A stretch of 64,000 bases of DNA, taken from positions 694,062-758,061 of the forward strand of contig NW_009799102.1 of NCBI RefSeq assembly GCF_000213175.1. Direction: 5' to 3'. The position numbers and the translations under genes were made by a program. Below are positions 54,032 to 64,000 of this stretch, piece by piece; the stretch's first letter is position 1; each line of letters begins with the position of its first letter. Under the pieces are notes generated by a model. The model ran no database searches. It was not told the origin of the DNA and saw nothing but the letters and a program-made list of their open reading frames with translations. The stretch is from Neurospora tetrasperma FGSC 2508 (taxonomy: Eukaryota > Ascomycota > Sordariomycetes > Sordariales > Sordariaceae).

Positions 54032-54706
54032 ATGCGTTCCCCCACCTTTACCAACTCCCTCGGCTCCCTCGCCATTCTCATGGTAAGTCTCTCTCCCTCT
54101 CTCCCTCTCTCCCCACAACCTCACCATCTAACTTCCCTCTCGCAGTCCACCCTCACCCTCGCCCACCCGACGGTCCACGCCATCCCGACCCCCGACCTCC
54201 TCGGTCTCGACGACGACCCGACTCTCAACGCTACCGCCCTCCAAATCCTCACTCCTCCCGAACCCCTCACCGTCCTTCCCCCCGACGACACAATCACCAT
54301 CACCTCCAACTCCAGCACCATGAGCACCCTGAGCATCGCCACCACCGGCCCCTGGATCGCCGGCTGCATCCAAGTCGACAACATCGGCACCGGCAGCCCT
54401 GCCTCTTCCAAGCACATCCGAGAGGGCATCAAGTACCTGCGTGGCGTCCCCGGTCAGCCACAAATCACCCACTACGGGTGCTCGCAGGTGAGCTGCAGCT
54501 ACAAGAGCGCCATCTTTTGGTGTAACGAGGAATTGGGGTGGGGGTTGCGACTGAACAGTTTTGCGGATATTGCGGATGGGGCGCAGGCGATCATGGACCG
54601 GTGCGGCAAGGGGAAGGACGTGATGGGGAAGTCGACGACGGGGTGGGCGCCGGATCAGCAGAAGGGACAGCAGTGGAGTGTTGTTGTTACGGGAGGGGAT
54701 TGTTGA
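54032..54706 (+). CDS. Small secreted cysteine-containing protein, 203 residues
   Basis: Exon 1 is 54032-54082, then a 63-nt intron with GTAAGT, ATCTAAC branch and CGCAG, then exon 2 54146-54706. The N-terminus is a signal peptide broken by the intron (SLGSLAILM | STLTLAHPTVHA). The mature part begins with an Asp/Thr/Pro-rich linker, then a compact domain with six cysteines: GCIQVDN, YGCSQVSCSYKSAIFWC, DRCGKG and a terminal GGDC. The VSCSYKSAIFWCN pattern followed by a regular LNSFADIADGAQAI helix is typical of uncharacterised small secreted fungal proteins, some treated as effector candidates. Function is not known. A TATA box precedes it. Confidence 0.85.
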   Translation: MRSPTFTNSLGSLAILMVSLSPSLPLSPQPHHLTSLSQSTLTLAHPTVHAIPTPDLLGLDDDPTLNATALQILTPPEPLTVLPPDDTITITSNSSTMSTLSIATTGPWIAGCIQVDNIGTGSPASSKHIREGIKYLRGVPGQPQITHYGCSQVSCSYKSAIFWCNEELGWGLRLNSFADIADGAQAIMDRCGKGKDVMGKSTTGWAPDQQKGQQWSVVVTGGDC

Positions 54707-55399
54707 GGTATCTGCCGGTGGGTGGGTGGATGGTTCTGAAAGGGGTGAGTGAGATTCAAAAATGGGGATGGAGATGGAACTGAAGCTGAAGAAAGGAAAG
54801 GGGGATGGATTGTGAATGTTGATGCTGCCCTCGGGCGTTCCTAGGAGGAGTTCGTGATGGAAAAAGAAAACTGGCGTGGTTTAAGATAGAGGAAGGATGT
54901 TTCGATGGGAGAAAAATAATAGAGTCTCATGGTTTTGAGCCACTGAATGAGGAAGAAGCCGAAGGATAGGTAATAAGAAGTGCCATGAAGTAATACGATC
55001 GAAGATCCAAATGCCAGAACCTCAACCCACTACCTCAAGCACACACACCACCCTTGACAAGAACTGACCATCCACCCGCAAAGAGTACAGAATCAGCAAG
55101 CTGTGTCTCCCCCATACCCTTCTCATCTTCTCAGTTAACCAAAGGATGACACTTATCAAGGTCACCAAAGGCTTCGATATATGCACCTCGATCCAAAAGC
55201 AATTACACCACGGTCATCTCTGGATTTGGATGGCGCGCCCGAGCTGCTTAGGTATGCAGAACTGTTTGTTCTTTCTGGTGACTTTGTAGAATGACATGTC
55301 TTCCCCGACAATCGACTGTACGTTTCGTCGCTTGTCGCGCTGCTCGGGTAACGACGACGCACCGCATCCATGACCGTACCGTTGTATCCGCCGAAGTGG
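54707..55399. other. Intergenic 3' flank
   Basis: About 690 nt between the secreted-protein gene and the NLR relic, without a supported gene. The right part may hold further decayed C-terminal NLR sequence. Confidence 0.45.
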
Positions 55400-57072
55400 A
55401 TGCGCTCGCGGATTCAGCATGTACTTGGTGTGCAAGGAATGAGGGATTTGCCATGGCCATTGTGTGTCAGCATGCATCTGAAAAACGAGTACAGAGGGCT
55501 CAACCTGAGGGTTTGCTGGGATAAGTTCTGGTGCTGTTTGGTGAAAGAAGTACCTTTACACAACGTCTTCATGGAAAGAGACGAACAAGCCTGTGTGCAG
55601 CATTCATCTCTGACACTTTCCAGTGGCCGTACAGGTCCATAATGAGGCGTAGGGCTCGGCGAACGAGTGAATTCTCTGTCGGTCTGCTTAGGAGCTTCTC
55701 ATATGCATCCTTTACAGACGTTGGCAACGTCGTGAAAATATGTTCAATGCCGTCCGCCGTCTTTTTTCAAGATTGGAATCGTTCATCGTCGACAAACAGG
55801 GCAACCCGAAGGCACGTGCATTGTGCAATCTTGGACAGCATGTCGTGTGTTTCTTCCTCAGATCAACGTGGAAGGCGGTTTCTTTAGCAAACTGTCCCAG
55901 GACAATGTTCGATGGCAAGGATGACCTCTTACTGATATCATTGCACTGATCTTCGCCCATGATTCGCACATATGACGGAACAACGTTTTCCAGGGAAGCA
56001 AACTGGGAGGAGATGATTTGATAAGGGCCCGTTCTGAAGAGGAATTTGGTGTTGAAAGACTTTGCCATGTTCTGATGGAGATCTGGGACCAGGGACTTTA
56101 TAGGTCAGAGGTATCACATCCATCGAGCGCGTCCATGATAACTACCTATATTGGAGCCAGCTTCAGGGTCGCGTACAATCTGCGAAAAGATGGTCCAGAG
56201 CGACGATGGAATATTGACAAGCCCCTGAGAATCTCGTAAGAGTGGATCCATGGCATGCTTTTTGAGCAATATCGGTGTGTTGAAGATGAGATGACGAAGT
56301 ATAGTGTTGAGACATTCTGGTTCATTGGGGTTCTTTGAGGAAGAAGTAGCGAATAGTATTACGCAGTAGGAGGGGTCCGGAACTTTGTTCCATCCACTGG
56401 CAAAAGCTTCGCTGTCGATCGAAACCGACCGTCTGCCACTAGTCAGGGGGTATGCAGGTAAGCCCGCTAACCATTCAGCTTAGTGCGGGCGACTTTAGCG
56501 CGTAGGGGTTTTGGTACATAGCTACACGAACTCTACTCTTTGGTCACTTCGTAGGTATCCGTATTTGTTGAACGTTGCTGTTGAAGGCACTCGATTTCTT
56601 TATACGATATTTCTCGCTTGTCCCTTCGCTGTGCTTCGGCTTGCTGGAACTTGTAGTGCTCAGTGAAGGCGATCAGAATTTCCTATTCAACCTGCAACTG
56701 TTTCTCGGTTGTGTTGGCGATCTTTTGTTGTGGTGTTCTTGGCTTCGAGAAGCAGAGTAGAAGCGGTGACCAGCTCTACTCGTCTGGGCTAGAGGCGTTT
56801 CTAGCCCAGACAAGTAGTTCTAGGCCTTGGTTCTGTGGAGCTTTTGCCTTCTCATTGTTGGCCCGCAACTCCTTCCACGTTTTCAGCTTGAAGGTCTCCT
56901 TAACGAACGTCTTGGCAGTATGTTCATGACCCCGAAGAACTGTACGGCTCTGCACCTTTGGTAAGGCATTGTAGATTATCTCAAAATACACCTCCATCAC
57001 CACCTCTAGATGCAAATTCAAGGGGTCGTCCCGTAGGGGAAACAGAGGTTCGAGAGCGGAGTAGTACTGCAT
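55400..57072 (-). pseudogene. NACHT/NLR-type (STAND) pseudogene
   Basis: A decayed NLR gene, read on the minus strand in pieces of several frames. 57072-56776 is an N-terminal helical region (MQYYSALEPLF...). 56682-56533 contains KEIECLQQQRST, like the ECL..LRSTD linker before fungal NACHT domains, and ends in a stop. Where the P-loop (GKPGKGKT type) should follow there is none. 56390-56148 continues with ILFATSSSKNPNEPECLNTILRHLIF, matching the strand and helix after Walker A. A one-base shift near 56146 leads into VVIMDALDGCD, the Walker B motif. 55745-55580 has LPTSVKDAYEKLLSR and SEMNAAHRL, the classic region after NACHT (LP..L..AYEKLLSR, LT..EMN). About 55540-55420 has FFHQTAPELI, like HQTA+EFL. 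At least two frameshifts, several stops and loss of Walker A make it non-functional. Intact relatives act in fungal non-self recognition. Confidence 0.8.
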
Positions 57073-58167
57073 CTTGTGAATGGTATATGTGAAGCCTTCG
57101 CGGTTCGCTTTTTCAGCTTAGAAATGGTTGGTCAAAAGCGGGAGGATCAGACATACGGCGACTCAGGCTATTGATGTTTCGGAGAATGCGCTCACGGCTT
57201 GGTAGCGAATCCTTTGATCGTGCGCAGACACTATACCGTTCTTCCCATGACATTGCCTGTGCATCCTATCACCCTCTCTTCGGTTGTCCCCAGCCGGCTG
57301 GAGTATTGAACATCGAGGTAATAGACAACCCAAGTCAAGTGTAGTCGTAAATGCACCTGGATACTAGATCCGTCCCTTGATGGTAAACATTCTTGATGGA
57401 CGCAATCATCAAAGAACAGACAGTCTGAGTCGACAAAACATAGTAACTCATGGAAGTCCACCTCACATAACGGCCTTGAATTGTCGCTTCTTTCCTGTTG
57501 AACCAGTGCTGTTTACAGGCTCTTTTCTGTCTTTGGCGTTTTCCCAAGGTCGAATTGTAGATCCACGTTTCGCCGTGTTCCTCTAGCAGGCCAACAATCA
57601 ACCCATTTAGAGCGACAGGTTGACTCTCGACAGCCTCTCGGCTTTTGGGCAGATTATTTTTTTCATCAGCTGGTCAACCAGTCTGATCTTGGGCACCTTA
57701 GCACCTCCTATGATTGCGAGAGGTATGTGCCCCTATCCAACGAGGAACCTTGGCAGGCTTAGGTGTCGGCAACAATAACAGGCGCCGTACCCGAGGATTG
57801 CTTGTTGCCAATTGTTCTGTTGACAAAGCATTTAGAGCACGCTTCTGGTAAAAATGGCCCATTTCCAGGAGTTTGATTCTCCAGGTTGTAGCTCGAAGAG
57901 CTGAGTAGGTAGTCTGTATGAGAACAGGACTGGTGATGTTGCGTCGGATGAGTGGAGGGTATGAGTTGAAGTAGCGTTAGCATTTACCAGGAGTGGGGTT
58001 TTAAATGAGAGCGAGAGCTTCGAGGTTTGATGTGGGAGATAGGTAGGTACCTGATCGGTTCAGACCACAAGGTGACTCCTGCTGAAGCACATTGTGGAAC
58101 GTAACCGACGTGATTGGATCAACAACGAAGAAACCTGTCGACCACTGGTAGACAAGAATTGCATGCA
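57073..58167. other. Intergenic, 1.1 kb
   Basis: No gene is supported. Frames upstream of the NLR relic (57231-57601, minus) may be its degraded start but show nothing recognisable. Confidence 0.45.
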
Positions 58168-59130
58168 TTACCACCAGACGCTGCTCATCTTCTCGGAAGA
58201 AGTTGCACTGTATCTGACAGTCATCTCCGATTCTGAAATGACATCGGATCCCAACTTCTCCGTGCGGGCTTCGCCTGGGTAGATGTAGATGGCGCTCACT
58301 GTCGTATGAGGACCTGCGTTGTTCTGGGAGCCTCTTAGATCGTCACCGTTCGAGTGCACCTCAGACGTTGGGGATGACGACGATGAAGTCTCAACGAGCC
58401 GAAAAATCTCCTTGTATCCCGTGGGCACAAAACCCAGGCGCGCGAATGTCTTCTTTCCCGCAGGCGTTGCCGTGAGTGCTGTTGATCAAGGAACCAATCC
58501 CGTCAGTCTTGATATTTCCAACCCAGTCAAAGCAACCGACGAGCTTTCGAGTTACTCACCAGAGAATCCCAGAACATCCCATCTCCTCTCCGCCGCCTCA
58601 GCGTTGAATGCCTCAACCCTCCTCTGGATCTCTGCCAATACCATGTCCGCAAATCGCATGCTGCCATACTCACAGCCTCCCACTGTCACTGTTGCAGGCC
58701 GCGCACCAGTCTTCTTCGAGGCGTCTCCGGCGTCCCATGCAGTGAAGCGTTCGATGTGGAACACATGCAATCCAACCTCCACAGGCGCCTGCAGCTGCAC
58801 CTCACTCTCCATCTTCGTGCTGCTTCCACCACCACCACCAACACCCGCGAACATCTCTCCAGCATCAATGTCCACCTCCTTGATCTTGCCCACCAGCAAG
58901 TCCTCCCAATACGTCTTCACAAGAGGAAGGACAATGATGACGCCCACTGGTTGTTCCGAGCCATCATTGCTGGCACTGAAGCAGATTGACAACTCGGGAC
59001 AGGCGTCTCTCCAACTTTGCAGGCGCTCATAGGTCAACGGAGCCGGGTACATTTCTTGATCGGAAGCGTAGATGGTGTGGAGGAGGGCGTCGCTGATTCG
59101 ACTGGTGTGGAGGAGGCTGGATATGGTCAT
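58168..59130 (-). CDS. GNAT-family N-acetyltransferase
   Basis: Exon 1 is 58560-59130, the intron 58479-58559 has GTGAGT and CAACAG, and exon 2 is 58168-58478; the frame is kept, giving 293 residues. The ATG at 59130 was chosen because the part of the frame further upstream is low in coding character. The central VGVIIVLPLVKTYWEDLLVGK forms the beta strands, VGLHVFHIERF a later strand, and LTATPAGKKTFARLGFVPTGY in exon 2 matches the C-terminal acetyl-CoA-binding end of GNAT enzymes (A...A...L...F...GF). A Gly/Ser-rich insertion at about 140 interrupts the core and the last 80 residues are polar. The substrate is unknown; transfer of acetyl from acetyl-CoA to an amine is the family reaction. 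Confidence 0.75.
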
Positions 59131-59790
59131 TGTGGCAGAGAGTGTCGGGGTGGGGACGGGATTCAAGCGAGAGGTGACCGCGAAAATGTAAGGTAAAGAA
59201 GTCGTGAAAGACTGTGGAAGACACGGTGACGGTGTCCGCTGAGGATGTTCTCTTGGCCTTTGGTGCAACGGAGTGCTGCGGTGCGACTGGTGGAAGTTGG
59301 AAATCCCAGAGTTTTGCTGAAGTCCAGCAATTTTAATTCGATCTTCACCAAAAGGAGGAAAGAACTCGGCCAGCAATTAACGAGTGAACGGAGACAGCTG
59401 GATACACAAGGAAGGAATGACAATGACAACTTGAGTAAAGAAATTGCGCCCGTTATGACTCGCGACAGGTATGTGAGAAGTGCTCAGTATGCCAGTCAGT
59501 GGCAAGATGGTGGAAGCTCACAATTTTACCGAGTTTGAAGATGAGAATTTTTTCTGGCAGCCTAATAAAATTGAAACATCACAGCAGCCGATGAAACCTT
59601 ATGCTACACAGCTCTGGCGGCAACAAAGACACAAAAATACACTTCTTTGAAAAGCCATTGTACAGAAACTTGATTGCCATAAGCCACAAAGGAAAAAAAG
59701 AAAGAAACAGAGAGAGAGAGAAACGAGAGATACACGAAAGCGAAAGATGCAAAAAAGATGATGTTGTCCTAGAAGGAACATCGGGAATTG
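59131..59790. other. Intergenic between GNAT gene and tRNA-Lys
   Basis: Promoter of the leftward GNAT gene and the 3' flank of the tRNA, with A/G-rich simple sequence at 59690-59760. No other gene is seen. Confidence 0.55.
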
Positions 59791-59863
59791 AGCCCGACGT
59801 GGGGGTCGAACCCACAACCTTGAGATTAAGAGTCTCACGCTCTACCGATTGAGCTAGCCGGGC
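59791..59863 (-). tRNA. tRNA-Lys(CTT), intronless
   Basis: Complete cloverleaf on the minus strand: acceptor GCCCGGC/GTCGGGC, anticodon CTT, T loop GTTCGAC. It is identical in mature sequence to the copy at 35277-35364 but lacks its 15-nt insertion. The first 21 nt of 3' flank (CTCAATTCCCG then GTTCCTT) also match that copy. A run of six T (59751-59756 on the minus strand) can terminate RNA polymerase III. Confidence 0.96.
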
Positions 59864-60421
59864 AGCGCAAGCTGCCATTGGTTGATGGTTTACATCAAAA
59901 CTTTACACTATATTTGAAGGTAGGCCCCGCATAACCCAAATTTGTCACTTGAAGTGAGAAACACCGCCGCACAAAGGCAGCCACTCTTCGTTTTGACCAT
60001 CCAAAACCATCCAGTAGAGTCTTCTGACTGTTTCATTCCATAATATAAGACTTTCTCATAAATGTTCATTCCTTCCAAATGCATGCAATGGTAGCCGCAA
60101 GCGACCAATCCACATCCCCGGACGGAACACAAAGCGCGCCCATCCAGCCCCCTGCAAGGCTTACACTAGATTTCCAGAGGCTATCTAGGTATTTTCCGAT
60201 AAGCGATCCGACGCCTCGGGATTTTGTCATTGCCATGATAGCCATGACAGGAAGGGATCTACACGCTAACCCGATGCTGAAGTGAAGCATGACATGAACA
60301 TCACGCAGGTCCCACATCCAAAGAGGCTAACTACATTCGCCGTAGGATGCATACCGCCTTTTGCATATGTCGTGTTGGGTCCATTGGGCTTCAAGTTGCT
60401 GCCATCAAGGTGCGGCGGTCA

Positions 60422-60629
60422 CGGCAGGAAGCAACTCAAAAAGAAAACTCATCATCCACGAAGCGGACCTGAATGTATTAGAGTTGAGAGTGTGTCAATC
60501 ACCAGACCTTGAAATTAGTGACAAGTTGCCATGAAGCGGCAGGAAGTCAGAAAAGTTCATCATCATTCACAAAGCGGAACTAAAAGTTTTAGGGTTAAGA
60601 GAGTGTATTAATCACCAGGCCTTAGTGAT
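60422..60629 (+). repeat. Two diverged tandem copies of a ~100-bp unit
   Basis: Unit 1 (about 60422-60520) and unit 2 (about 60537-60629) share CGGCAGGAAG, CATCAT(C/T)CAC(G/A)AAGCGGA, AG(A/G)GTT(G/A)AGAG and AATCACCAG(A/G)CCTT. Many differences are C/T or G/A transitions. I see no coding potential. Confidence 0.75.
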
Positions 60630-60800
60630 ACATAGCTATGTGTAAAAAAAGGAAAATAGTAAAGCAGATCTTAACAGGAAGAGACACGCATTGTAAGATA
60701 TCGATCCAATCCATCAACTCATCACCTTCATCCCCCAAAACCAAATCCCAAGATTATCGGCTTCTGTTGCGTCCAGACATGCTTGTGTAGCAGCTCGTTG

Positions 60801-60860
60801 TGCTGCCAGTCCAGCAGAAGGGGCTCCTTGCAGCAGAAGGGGGGTGCTGGACTGGCAGCA
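60801..60860. repeat. 16-bp perfect inverted repeat in hydrophobin 3' region
   Basis: The arm 60801-60816 is TGCTGCCAGTCCAGCA and its exact reverse complement is at 60845-60860, with a 28-nt loop that itself repeats GCAGAAGGGG. Transcribed from the hydrophobin gene it would form a stable stem-loop about 50-110 nt after the stop codon. Confidence 0.9.
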
Positions 60861-60908
60861 GCATTAAGAAGGCATTGCCTAGACTTTGCGCTGTTGCCGC
60901 GTAAAGAC

Positions 60909-61329
60909 TTAGGCAACGCAGTTGGCGGCGTTGATGATGAGGAAAGAGTTGCCGGTCTTTTTTCGTCGGCACAAAAGCGAAGGTTAGCAAGGGGAACTGT
61001 TGCTGAATAGAGTGCGCTGTAGTGTGGAGTGAGAAGGAGGAAAGGCTTACGTTGGTAACATCGTCCTTGCAGCACTTGACGCTGGCACCACATTGGGAGC
61101 CGATGACACCGACAACGCAGCCGAGCGAGGCGCTGAGGTCGACGGGGATGAGGTTGAGGAGACCAGGGGAGCCGGCGGGGCCGGACATAGACTGGCAGCA
61201 GTAAGGCTTGTAGTCGTCGATGGAGCAGGTGTTGGGGCCGATGGTGGTGGCGCGGGGAACAACCTCAGCCGGGGCCGCAGCGGCGGTCATGGCAATGGCG
61301 AGGATGGTGAAGACGCTGGTGAACTGCAT
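60909..61329 (-). CDS. Class I hydrophobin
   Basis: A small secreted surface-active protein that coats aerial hyphae and spores. Exon 1 is 61051-61329 and exon 2 is 60909-60956, with a 94-nt intron (GTAAGC, TTGCTAACC branch, AAAAAG acceptor), giving 108 residues. Residues 1-19 form a signal peptide (ILAIAMTAAAAP). Eight cysteines follow the hydrophobin order with spacing C35-x8-CC-x25-C71-x8-C80-x5-CC-x18-C106, which fits class I (class II has much shorter, fixed gaps). The last exon supplies only the final hydrophobic strand and C106. Secretion and self-assembly into rodlets are expected from the family. A TATA box lies upstream, and a stem-loop lies in the 3' region. Confidence 0.95.
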
Positions 61330-64000
61330 TTTGGCGGTTGGGGGTTTGCTGAAAGAAGCTGGGAGTTGGTTTTGAAGGTGGTTTGGAAGGTGAGTTGGAA
61401 GGTTGAGAAGATGTTGTGAAGTGAAGATGTTGATGCTGATGATGAGAAGATTAGAAGCTCTGAGGTGGACGAGAGACGAGTCTTATATACACTTTTGGAC
61501 CTCGATCCAAACGCTGTGTTTGAAGACATCTTCCATCAAACTTGGCCAAGTTCTCCGGTATTCCTGCTTCTCCTTCCTCCTATCCGCCGTGGCTTGGTGT
61601 TGTTGATTCATCGACACTCGTCATTTCCAGATCTGGCATCCGGCCTGGCACTCATCCGGACCCAATCGACCCAGGCTCTTGGGGCTGCCGATCAAGAATT
61701 GTGACAACGAGATCATGCTCTGGACTCCCAATGGGAAAAGCAACGAGTATGCGGCGCAAACCTCCATTAGCTTGTTTGGAAATCTGGCCACGATAACCGA
61801 CATCGTGGCTCGGAATCTGGAAAGAGCAATGACGATCCTTTCACTAGAGTACCTAATGCTGCCAGATGTCAGACATGAGGAACACCAAGTCCGGACCATA
61901 TCTAGATTCAGCACTGTTCTGAACTAGTGTACACGGTTAGAAGTGCGCCAATGACGAACGTGGCTCCTCCCAGGAACGGAAATGCACATGGAGCATCATC
62001 AGTGTTTCCATTGATACTGAGCAGTGGAATCTCAGCTAAGGGATTGTCGGAATTGGGTACCAGTCTCGTAGGAAGTAATGCAACCCAGTATCTAGAGATC
62101 TGAGCCGCCAGACGCAGGGAGGTTGCAAGGTACCTGTAGATTGATGGCACGATGGCACCCATTTCCAGCGGGAATACAGCTTCCAAGTCCATTGGAGTCT
62201 GGACTCTGGGGCACCAGAGAGTGGACATCTAGCAAGCTGGGTTGCGATCTTCATGGTAATCTTGAACATCAGTAGATGCCAAGGCGGTAATGGGGGACCA
62301 GATGTTTGCTGGCAGCCCGCTACCGTACCTTCGACTCGGGAAGTAGCTTTACCGACGGACAAGGGGTTGGGAAATGCATCGTCACATAGCAACCACGAGA
62401 CTCGGTTGCCAAGTGCAAGTCAAAGACATCAATCCACGACCAACGGTGTTAACCCCGGCGGTGAGATTCGCGAGATGGCGACCTGCAGCTCGGAAAAGTA
62501 GCCAATGGTCAGCATGCTAGCATCATCCTACTATCCAAGTGTTGAACATAGCGGGTTCGGGCTGAAATCGACCCGAGGAGCAGCATGGGCAGCAGCATGG
62601 GCTAGTGTAGAGGAGGAGCAGACTGCCTTACCTGCTTCAACTGTCAGTAGTGAATGGGAGTTGATCATCATTTCCCCACCGCGAATACTGTGTAGAAGGG
62701 TGAACATGCAGAAAGCAAGAATTACCTAGGTACTGAGTTGTACAATGGCAAGTGCAGTTATTCGGGCAAAGATCGAAGCTACTGTACTATGTAAGCGCAC
62801 GCTTAGCGTGAAACTCCTGTCTTTGAAACTGTTTCACTTCATTGATACTGACAGACTGGTAACGAATTTGCGGGTTTATGAGTATGGCCGGAGGAAACTT
62901 CCGGGCAGGAGAAAAGGTCCAGTCGGTTACAAGGATGGCTTAGCTTGCACGCGATGATTTACGATGTCAGGTGGCATTAGCTGCATTACCCCATATTTAC
63001 TTGTGGGGATGCGGTTAAGGTTTAATGCCACCAGAGGTGTACACCGCTGCATGGAATTCCTAGGCGCTAGTAATGCTACAGAAAATCATGATTTCATGAT
63101 GACTAAAGTGCTTATTTCTTGTACATACTGGCACCCGACCTTTGAAATGGCCACCTCCAGAGATCGCCCAGTTCACGAGGTGCCCTTTTACACCTCTGCC
63201 AGCATCAAACTTGTTAGCGCGATGATTTGCAAGTGGCAATAACTCTAATTTCGCACAGAAAATGGCTGGTTTGACTACATCTCATCCCCTGAATACTGTC
63301 AGGTGGTGATACCACACTAACGTCAGTCTTACGAAGTCATACGTACCATATGTTTTAATCTTCTTAATTACCCTAATTCCTTTTTCAACCTCCTCCTTGA
63401 ATTCGTTGACGAAACTCATTCAGAAAAGTGCCTGGTCCGTCTCCGTTTGGAGTCAGAGCTTGCAAAGCGTGATAGTATGGATGAAAATGGAATACAGAAG
63501 CACACTGACATCACAGCAATGAGAGCCTCAGACAATACCTGGTACGTAACGGTTTTAACGTTTTCGGGATCGGGTAACGCAACCGTTCGTGTTTTCAGCC
63601 GCTCCAGTTCCAGCCACGTAACTGCAGCGTACCGCCTCTTGGTTGCGCACCCGGATGGGCGATGAGGAATTCCCCCGTGCCATTCGTCAGGAGCAATGTT
63701 TCCTCCCGTGGGTGACAGCAGCCGTCGCAGCTGCCAATGCCACGGAACTGCATAACTGTGTAACTCTCGTACCTTGATTGTCTGGCCTGTATTCCACGCG
63801 CCCGGGTCAAGTTGTCCTTCATCAGATCCGTCCTCACTACTTTTTCTCTTGACAATGTCTTTGCTCAAAAGAGAGGGCATCCCCAGATTTACGTTGCCAG
63901 GGGCATCCAATCACAAGCTGCACCCCCCTGTAGTGTACATAGTAGCCAGGACCACGGACAAATGGTCCGGCACGGAGCTAACAGTGTCCATGTCGCTGGT
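61330..64000. other. Right end of the window, no gene supported
   Basis: Apart from the hydrophobin promoter at the left edge, I see no gene in 2.7 kb. The minus frame 63416-63910 has an unbiased composition and no ATG at its start; it could be part of a gene beyond the window, but nothing shows this. Confidence 0.45.
61482..61489 (-). promoter_or_regulatory. TATA box of the hydrophobin gene
   Basis: TATATAAG on the minus strand, 153 nt upstream of the hydrophobin ATG, with a C/T-rich leader between them. Hydrophobins are usually strongly and developmentally expressed, which fits a TATA promoter. Confidence 0.65.

Larger units (their letters stand above)
59864..60908. other. Intergenic: 3' flank of the hydrophobin gene
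   Basis: No gene is seen. It contains a diverged tandem duplication (60422-60629) and a long inverted repeat (60801-60860), both listed separately. Confidence 0.55.

Noticed and set aside
53319-54086. 255-codon plus-strand frame
   Set aside because: It runs through the TATA box, leader and start codon of the secreted-protein gene, has no domain or codon bias, and ends in that gene's intron.
6692-57072. A single defence island linking the stonustoxin-like gene and the NLR relic
   Set aside because: They lie 45 kb apart with ordinary metabolic and transport genes between them, so co-location is not evidence for a shared system.
63416-63910. 164-codon minus-strand frame near the right edge
   Set aside because: Starts at a non-ATG codon, shows no family motif, and could not be joined to a plausible exon inside the window.
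1-64000. CRISPR arrays, bacterial operons, replication origins or intact transposons
   Set aside because: Genome type is fungal. I saw no regularly spaced repeats, no transposase or reverse-transcriptase motifs and no terminal repeats long enough to define an element.

Overview
The window is nuclear DNA of a filamentous ascomycete, most likely a Sordariomycete and probably of the order Sordariales. The evidence is: genes on both strands cut by short introns (about 45-95 nt) with GTRAGT donors and CTRAY-type branch points; a dispersed single 5S rRNA gene whose sequence is of the Neurospora type; intron-bearing nuclear tRNA genes; and fungal-only families (class I hydrophobin, fungal rhodopsin-like 7-TM protein, fungal CorA-like transporters, a NACHT-type NLR relic). 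There is one 705-nt assembly gap (10916-11620).

Layout. 1-5.4 kb: a tentative small gene, a family I inorganic pyrophosphatase with a 21-serine run, an unknown coiled-coil protein and tRNA-Pro(AGG). 5.4-10.7 kb: an intronless 1270-residue protein combining a stonustoxin-like (MACPF/perforin-related) N-terminus, an FN3 domain, a P-loop GTPase and a Cys-rich zinc-binding-like module; diverged direct repeats of about 110 bp flank it. 11.6-16 kb: a 5S rRNA gene cut by the gap, then a large coiled-coil protein with a centrosomin-motif-like segment. 18.6-20 kb: a mitochondrially targeted short-chain dehydrogenase. 20.7-30.3 kb: two tandem CorA-like transporter genes with matching exon architecture, including a 9-nt micro-exon. 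32.6-34 kb: a rhodopsin-like membrane protein. 35.3 kb: tRNA-Lys(CTT) with an intron. 36-37.7 kb: a DOMON/cytochrome b561 membrane protein. 39.1-42.3 kb: a low-complexity-rich zinc-finger regulator, then a 4.7-kb gene-free stretch, then a 1136-residue conserved-looking disordered protein (47-50.4 kb). 50.9-51.8 kb: a Ser-rich hypothetical protein. 54-54.7 kb: a small secreted Cys-containing protein. 55.4-57.1 kb: a broken NACHT/NLR gene. 58.2-59.1 kb: a GNAT acetyltransferase. 59.8 kb: a second tRNA-Lys(CTT), without an intron. 60.9-61.3 kb: a class I hydrophobin. The last 2.7 kb holds nothing I can support.

The genes do not form one pathway or a biosynthetic cluster. The most unusual elements are the stonustoxin-like/GTPase gene with its flanking repeats, and the CorA-like tandem pair, where the downstream copy (20.7-24.8 kb) carries a GC-AG intron, an in-frame TAA that only splicing can remove, and an awkward exon junction. 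The stonustoxin-like gene and the NLR relic both belong to types of protein linked in fungi or animals to self/non-self defence, but they lie 45 kb apart and a functional link is only a guess. Exon boundaries were placed by eye from splice signals and reading-frame continuity; there is no transcript evidence.
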